Assembly (NCBI RefSeq): GCF_022201045.2
Contig: NC_068562.1
Location: forward strand, 7,298,001 to 7,362,000
Length of the DNA stretch: 64,000 nucleotides
Source: Citrus sinensis
Taxonomy: Eukaryota; Streptophyta; Magnoliopsida; Sapindales; Rutaceae
Direction: 5' to 3'
Shown one piece after another: positions 60,744-64,000 of this stretch. Both the position numbers and the translations under genes were made by a program. The notes under the pieces are model-generated. The model searched no databases. It had not been told where the DNA came from and was given only the letters and a program-made list of their open reading frames with translations. Each line of letters starts with the position of its first letter. The first letter of the stretch is position 1.

Positions 60744-63125
60744 TTAATAAGGGAATAAGTCGTTAAGGGTTGTTACCTTGGAGTGACAATTTGCTTCATT
60801 ACTTCCCGATGAATTGGTAGAGTTCTTCATTGGCGGCAAAACATTAGCTTTTGTCTGCCATTCCCAATGCGTTATTTCTCGAAGCATTTGCATTCCTGGT
60901 CCATAGGCGGATCTATATTCATCGACTGACCATAGCCTATGTACATATTTGTCGAGTTTGTCGGCCCAACTGTGAATGCATCGGCAAGCATGCTCGCAAG
61001 GAATTCCAGACAATTGCCATAATCTGCAAGAGCAAGTCATAAGTTCCCTGTTAACTTCAAAGACAAATCCATGCCGACTTACAAAAGACACTGCATTGTT
61101 GGAAGGCACATCAACATTCCATCCATCACTTTGAAACACATTATGTATAATTTGTTGTCTTGCCGTAGGTGTGATTTTGTCATAAACCCATTCCCAGCCA
61201 GCCAAATATCGTCTCTGAAACATTTCAGCAATTGTTCGGGTTATTGTCGTATATCTTTGTGCCACATTCAAGTCCAAGAACTTGCTCAACCAAATTCTAA
61301 GTTGTTCACTGGAACTTTTGGTAACTTCTGTGCTCTTCACCCATTGTGGCATGGAAAACAGTGCCCACGTTTTGGTGTCAGTGTCCTTCAGCCAATTATG
61401 GCATTCTATATTTACCGTTTCTATGATAGACATATGGTATATGAAGTTTTTCCTGTCTGTGCTCCGACATGCACCCCAAAATGCTGAATGAACTCCGACA
61501 TCCGGAAATTTTCCAACCATTCTACCGTAGAGGCTGAAACAACACTGCCTATACACAGCATATGGGAGGAATTCTTCAACAGCCTCATCAACACCGTTAT
61601 CCCCATCGGCCAATATGCACAACCCTTCTCCACGTTCGAAGCGAAGTCCGTAGGTTAAATTCGTAAGGAAAAAGGCCCATGAATCCAAGTTCTCTTCTTG
61701 AACCTCGCAAAATGCAATAGGGAGCACAGCATCATTCCCATCACGACACACTGCAACCAGCATCACACTCTTGTAAGGACCATCAATCTCCCACCCATCA
61801 ATTGTTATGAGTTTTCGACATCTTGTCTTAAATGCATATGCAGTGTCATACAAGAAAACAAACATACGGTTGAACACCTCCGGGCTCAACGGATGATCTG
61901 TTGTTGTTTCTATGATAACGATATTGCGGTCATTTATATCCTCCATCTCGTGTTTATACTGTATAAGCTGTGCATATCCGTGTGCGTGGTCTGTTCTAAG
62001 CCACTTTGTTGCCGTGCTGTCCACTGCGTTCAACTTCCAAAGAGGGCATTTCATGCCATAAGTAGCAGCAATTTCATTCGCTAATACGCTGATCTCCTGG
62101 CCAACATGAACCTTCCAGATATGGAGGAACTTTGCTGCAATCCACTTTGTCCCCCACTGCAATTTTAACCAACGTTTTTTGCACGTGTGTTCTGGAGTTA
62201 AATCTGATATGACAAATACATTGCTTGTGTGCTCTTTGACTCCAGTGAGTTTCCAATCACAGTCCAAGTCCGAACATTCACAGCTGACATAGCTACTTGA
62301 GTTATGCATTATGCAAAGTTTTATACCATCCCGAATTGCTAGAACTTCTATGGCTCTTCTAAACTGAAAATCATCTTCGAACCGTTGTCCCAGCGTCATC
62401 ACCATTCGATTGTCGGGGCCATTGTCAAATAAAAAGCCATCCGCATTACTAGCCCCCTTTTTCCTGTCTCTTTCGATTTGAAATAACTCCTCCTCATATC
62501 CAGTCCAACACCACTCCAATTCATGATCATCGGCAGTGATGTCTGCTAAATAAACGGTCTCATCTGCCGAATCATAATCTGTTTCCCACCCTTTGTCTGA
62601 TGCCCATGAGGTTGGATACGCCATTGTCTTGGCAGGTGTGGATAAGTGATTAGCTGAAGCATGGCAATTGGTTGTTGTATTGTCTGTATTGATCATAGAA
62701 ACAAGTCGTACAACTTCAGCGTCTGTAATTAGTTGCCTCCTTTTGTTTGAAACAGAACAATCACCTGTTGACCAAGTGGTTATTGAATTCATTTTCGGTT
62801 CGTCAATGATAATGGACTGTTCATGCACATAATTGCCATGGACGTGGCCACGGGATACAGCATACCCTTCATTTGCTTGCACTATACGCTGAGGAAACAA
62901 CATCCTTGCAACATTTCTTTTCCTCATACTAGCATCAGCATGTTTCAATGTTGCACTTGTCTCGGTAATGTCCTTCATTGCTTCTGACCCTGTGTGGAAT
63001 GCCCTGCGGCAGCCCCTAAAATACTCAGGCGACCCTGTGGCTCTTGTCTCCTTTGTCCATACGCACTGGCAGGTAGCTGATGAAGTTCCTGAGCGACACC
63101 CACAAGCATGCGGATTGTAGTCCAT
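60744..63125 (-). CDS. MULE (Mutator-like) transposase
   Basis: Cut-and-paste transposase of the Mutator superfamily, 793 codons with no stop. N-terminus about 1-240 is unrecognised apart from Cys-rich start; about 245-315 resembles the MuDR N-terminal DNA-binding region (RFEDDFQFRRAIEVLAIRDG, CDWKLTG, HTC). The MULE catalytic region is about 400-590: D443 in TIDGWEIDGP, then MLVAVCRDGNDAVLPIAFCE, D507 in LADGDNG, and E569 in MSIIETVNIECHNWLK as the likely third acid. The usual HR.C..H downstream of the second Asp appears as YRQCCFSLYGR. A SWIM zinc finger has C698, C700, C710 and H712 (CSCRLWQLSGIPCEHACRCI). Terminal repeats were not found, so the element probably runs past the window. Intactness suggests a recent or a domesticated copy. 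Confidence 0.88.
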   Translation of the reverse strand: MDYNPHACGCRSGTSSATCQCVWTKETRATGSPEYFRGCRRAFHTGSEAMKDITETSATLKHADASMRKRNVARMLFPQRIVQANEGYAVSRGHVHGNYVHEQSIIIDEPKMNSITTWSTGDCSVSNKRRQLITDAEVVRLVSMINTDNTTTNCHASANHLSTPAKTMAYPTSWASDKGWETDYDSADETVYLADITADDHELEWCWTGYEEELFQIERDRKKGASNADGFLFDNGPDNRMVMTLGQRFEDDFQFRRAIEVLAIRDGIKLCIMHNSSSYVSCECSDLDCDWKLTGVKEHTSNVFVISDLTPEHTCKKRWLKLQWGTKWIAAKFLHIWKVHVGQEISVLANEIAATYGMKCPLWKLNAVDSTATKWLRTDHAHGYAQLIQYKHEMEDINDRNIVIIETTTDHPLSPEVFNRMFVFLYDTAYAFKTRCRKLITIDGWEIDGPYKSVMLVAVCRDGNDAVLPIAFCEVQEENLDSWAFFLTNLTYGLRFERGEGLCILADGDNGVDEAVEEFLPYAVYRQCCFSLYGRMVGKFPDVGVHSAFWGACRSTDRKNFIYHMSIIETVNIECHNWLKDTDTKTWALFSMPQWVKSTEVTKSSSEQLRIWLSKFLDLNVAQRYTTITRTIAEMFQRRYLAGWEWVYDKITPTARQQIIHNVFQSDGWNVDVPSNNAVSFVSRHGFVFEVNRELMTCSCRLWQLSGIPCEHACRCIHSWADKLDKYVHRLWSVDEYRSAYGPGMQMLREITHWEWQTKANVLPPMKNSTNSSGSNEANCHSKVTTLNDLFPY

Positions 63126-64000
63126 TTGTCTTCGATTAACATGCAGGGGAAGAGATGACAGCAGCAGGGGTTAGTTGCGAAAAAAAAAAATTGACTGCCA
63201 ATATTAGGACCATGGCTGTCCCGACTATTTGAAAACATTATCAACTTTCCCCATAGCATTAGTGCGTGGAACATTGAAAAATAAATCCTCATGGCAGCAA
63301 TTATTGGAGGTTCCAAGTTTGTTGCACATGACGACATTCTTTACGAAGACATAATGGAATTTGAGTGGGCCAAATTCTGATATGAACGTAGCCCCAATTG
63401 TGGTTGTTTGCATTAAAATGGTACAAATTTATGCATGGCGACTGACCTAAATTGTTCCTCTGTCTCAGTTGTCAATTAGTATTTAGTAACAAATACTTGT
63501 TCGCATTAGTACAACACACAACCTTACAGTACCTGCAACAATAGGAAATATGAATGTCCATCATTACTGTGAACCAAGACCGCTGCAGTACTAGGAAACA
63601 TCTGATTTTGTAAATACAAAATTATGTAATGAACTGGAAGAACAATTTTGAACCAAACTTTATAATGTGCATGTACTGTCCAACTATTAACTTAAACTAA
63701 TAGGTCGAAAGGTTTTTTTCCCAGTGCAATTAAATTCCCATTGCCGCTGAGGATGTGAAAAACATTTTAATTTCTACACCTGTAATGATGGTGACGGCCA
63801 TGGATGCGAAATCAAACACAGAGGGCATTTGCCTTATGAAGGCGGCTACTGGTTGTTTTCGTCATAAATTAAAAGGGAAATTAAATTATTCTGCCTACGC
63901 TATTGTTAATGCCGGGTAAACTATTTTCTACTCTCCGATAGAAAGGCACTTGCATAAACCCATTATTATGTGTCAATGAAATTAACGTTCCCACCCATTT
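63126..64000. other. MULE 5' flank to window end
   Basis: Minus-strand upstream region of the transposase; may hold its promoter and leader exons. An A11 run lies at 63179-63190. No other gene is seen, and no terminal inverted repeat partner could be matched within the window. Confidence 0.45.

Noticed and set aside
1..64000. CRISPR arrays, operons and tRNA or rRNA genes
   Set aside because: Nothing of the kind is seen; the only A/B box pairs belong to SINEs and this is plant nuclear DNA.

Overview
This window is nuclear DNA from a flowering plant, most likely a woody rosid eudicot; I cannot fix the species from sequence alone. It is AT-rich, has many short introns with GT-AG (and one GC-AG) borders, and carries plant-specific gene families (growth-regulating factor, AINTEGUMENTA-like AP2, R2R3-MYB). 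Gene spacing is typical of a compact plant genome, with three dense stretches separated by repeat-bearing intergenic DNA.

Layout. 1-6.5 kb (+): the 3' part of the gene for the large B-block-binding subunit of TFIIIC (about 1052 residues visible). 7.6-12.3 kb (+): a complete TAF12 gene (TFIID subunit with a histone fold, EER4/TAF12b type). 14.9-16.2 kb (+): a TT2-like R2R3-MYB gene broken by several independent lesions. 19.9-22.3 kb (+): a complete five-exon ATG12 gene whose first intron appears to use a GC donor. 24.1-24.9 kb (-): an intact three-exon R2R3-MYB with a bHLH-interaction motif. 32.0-35.4 kb (+): a nine-exon AINTEGUMENTA-like gene, closest by memory to AIL1, including the 9-nt micro-exon of this family. 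41.9-42.5 kb (+): a small proline-rich, extensin-like membrane protein. 47.0-48.5 kb (-): a GRF5-like growth-regulating factor with a miR396 site. 60.7-63.1 kb (-): a 793-codon uninterrupted MULE (Mutator-like) transposase reading frame.

Mobile DNA. By eye I find a set of small foldback elements flanked by 9-bp direct repeats, the target-site size of Mutator-like elements: 43 bp at 6.6 kb, 123 bp at 25.8 kb, 150 bp at 40.4 kb (these three look like one family built around a palindromic terminal motif) and an unrelated 177-bp element at 17.0 kb. There are three tRNA-type SINEs on the minus strand (49.5, 50.2 and 54.3 kb; two have long target-site duplications), a decayed LINE 3' end (51.2-52.3 kb) with recognisable zinc-knuckle and RNase H traces, LTR-like fragments (18.8 and 29.2 kb), and two dispersed repeat pairs.

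How it fits together. The single-copy genes are housekeeping or developmental regulators and do not form a pathway. The TFIIIC-TAF12 and ATG12-GRF5 neighbourhoods match gene pairs adjacent in Arabidopsis (from memory), which supports the identifications and suggests this segment keeps an ancestral gene order. The most interesting material is the foldback family with 9-bp duplications, the SINE cluster, the decayed MYB and the GC-AG intron of ATG12.
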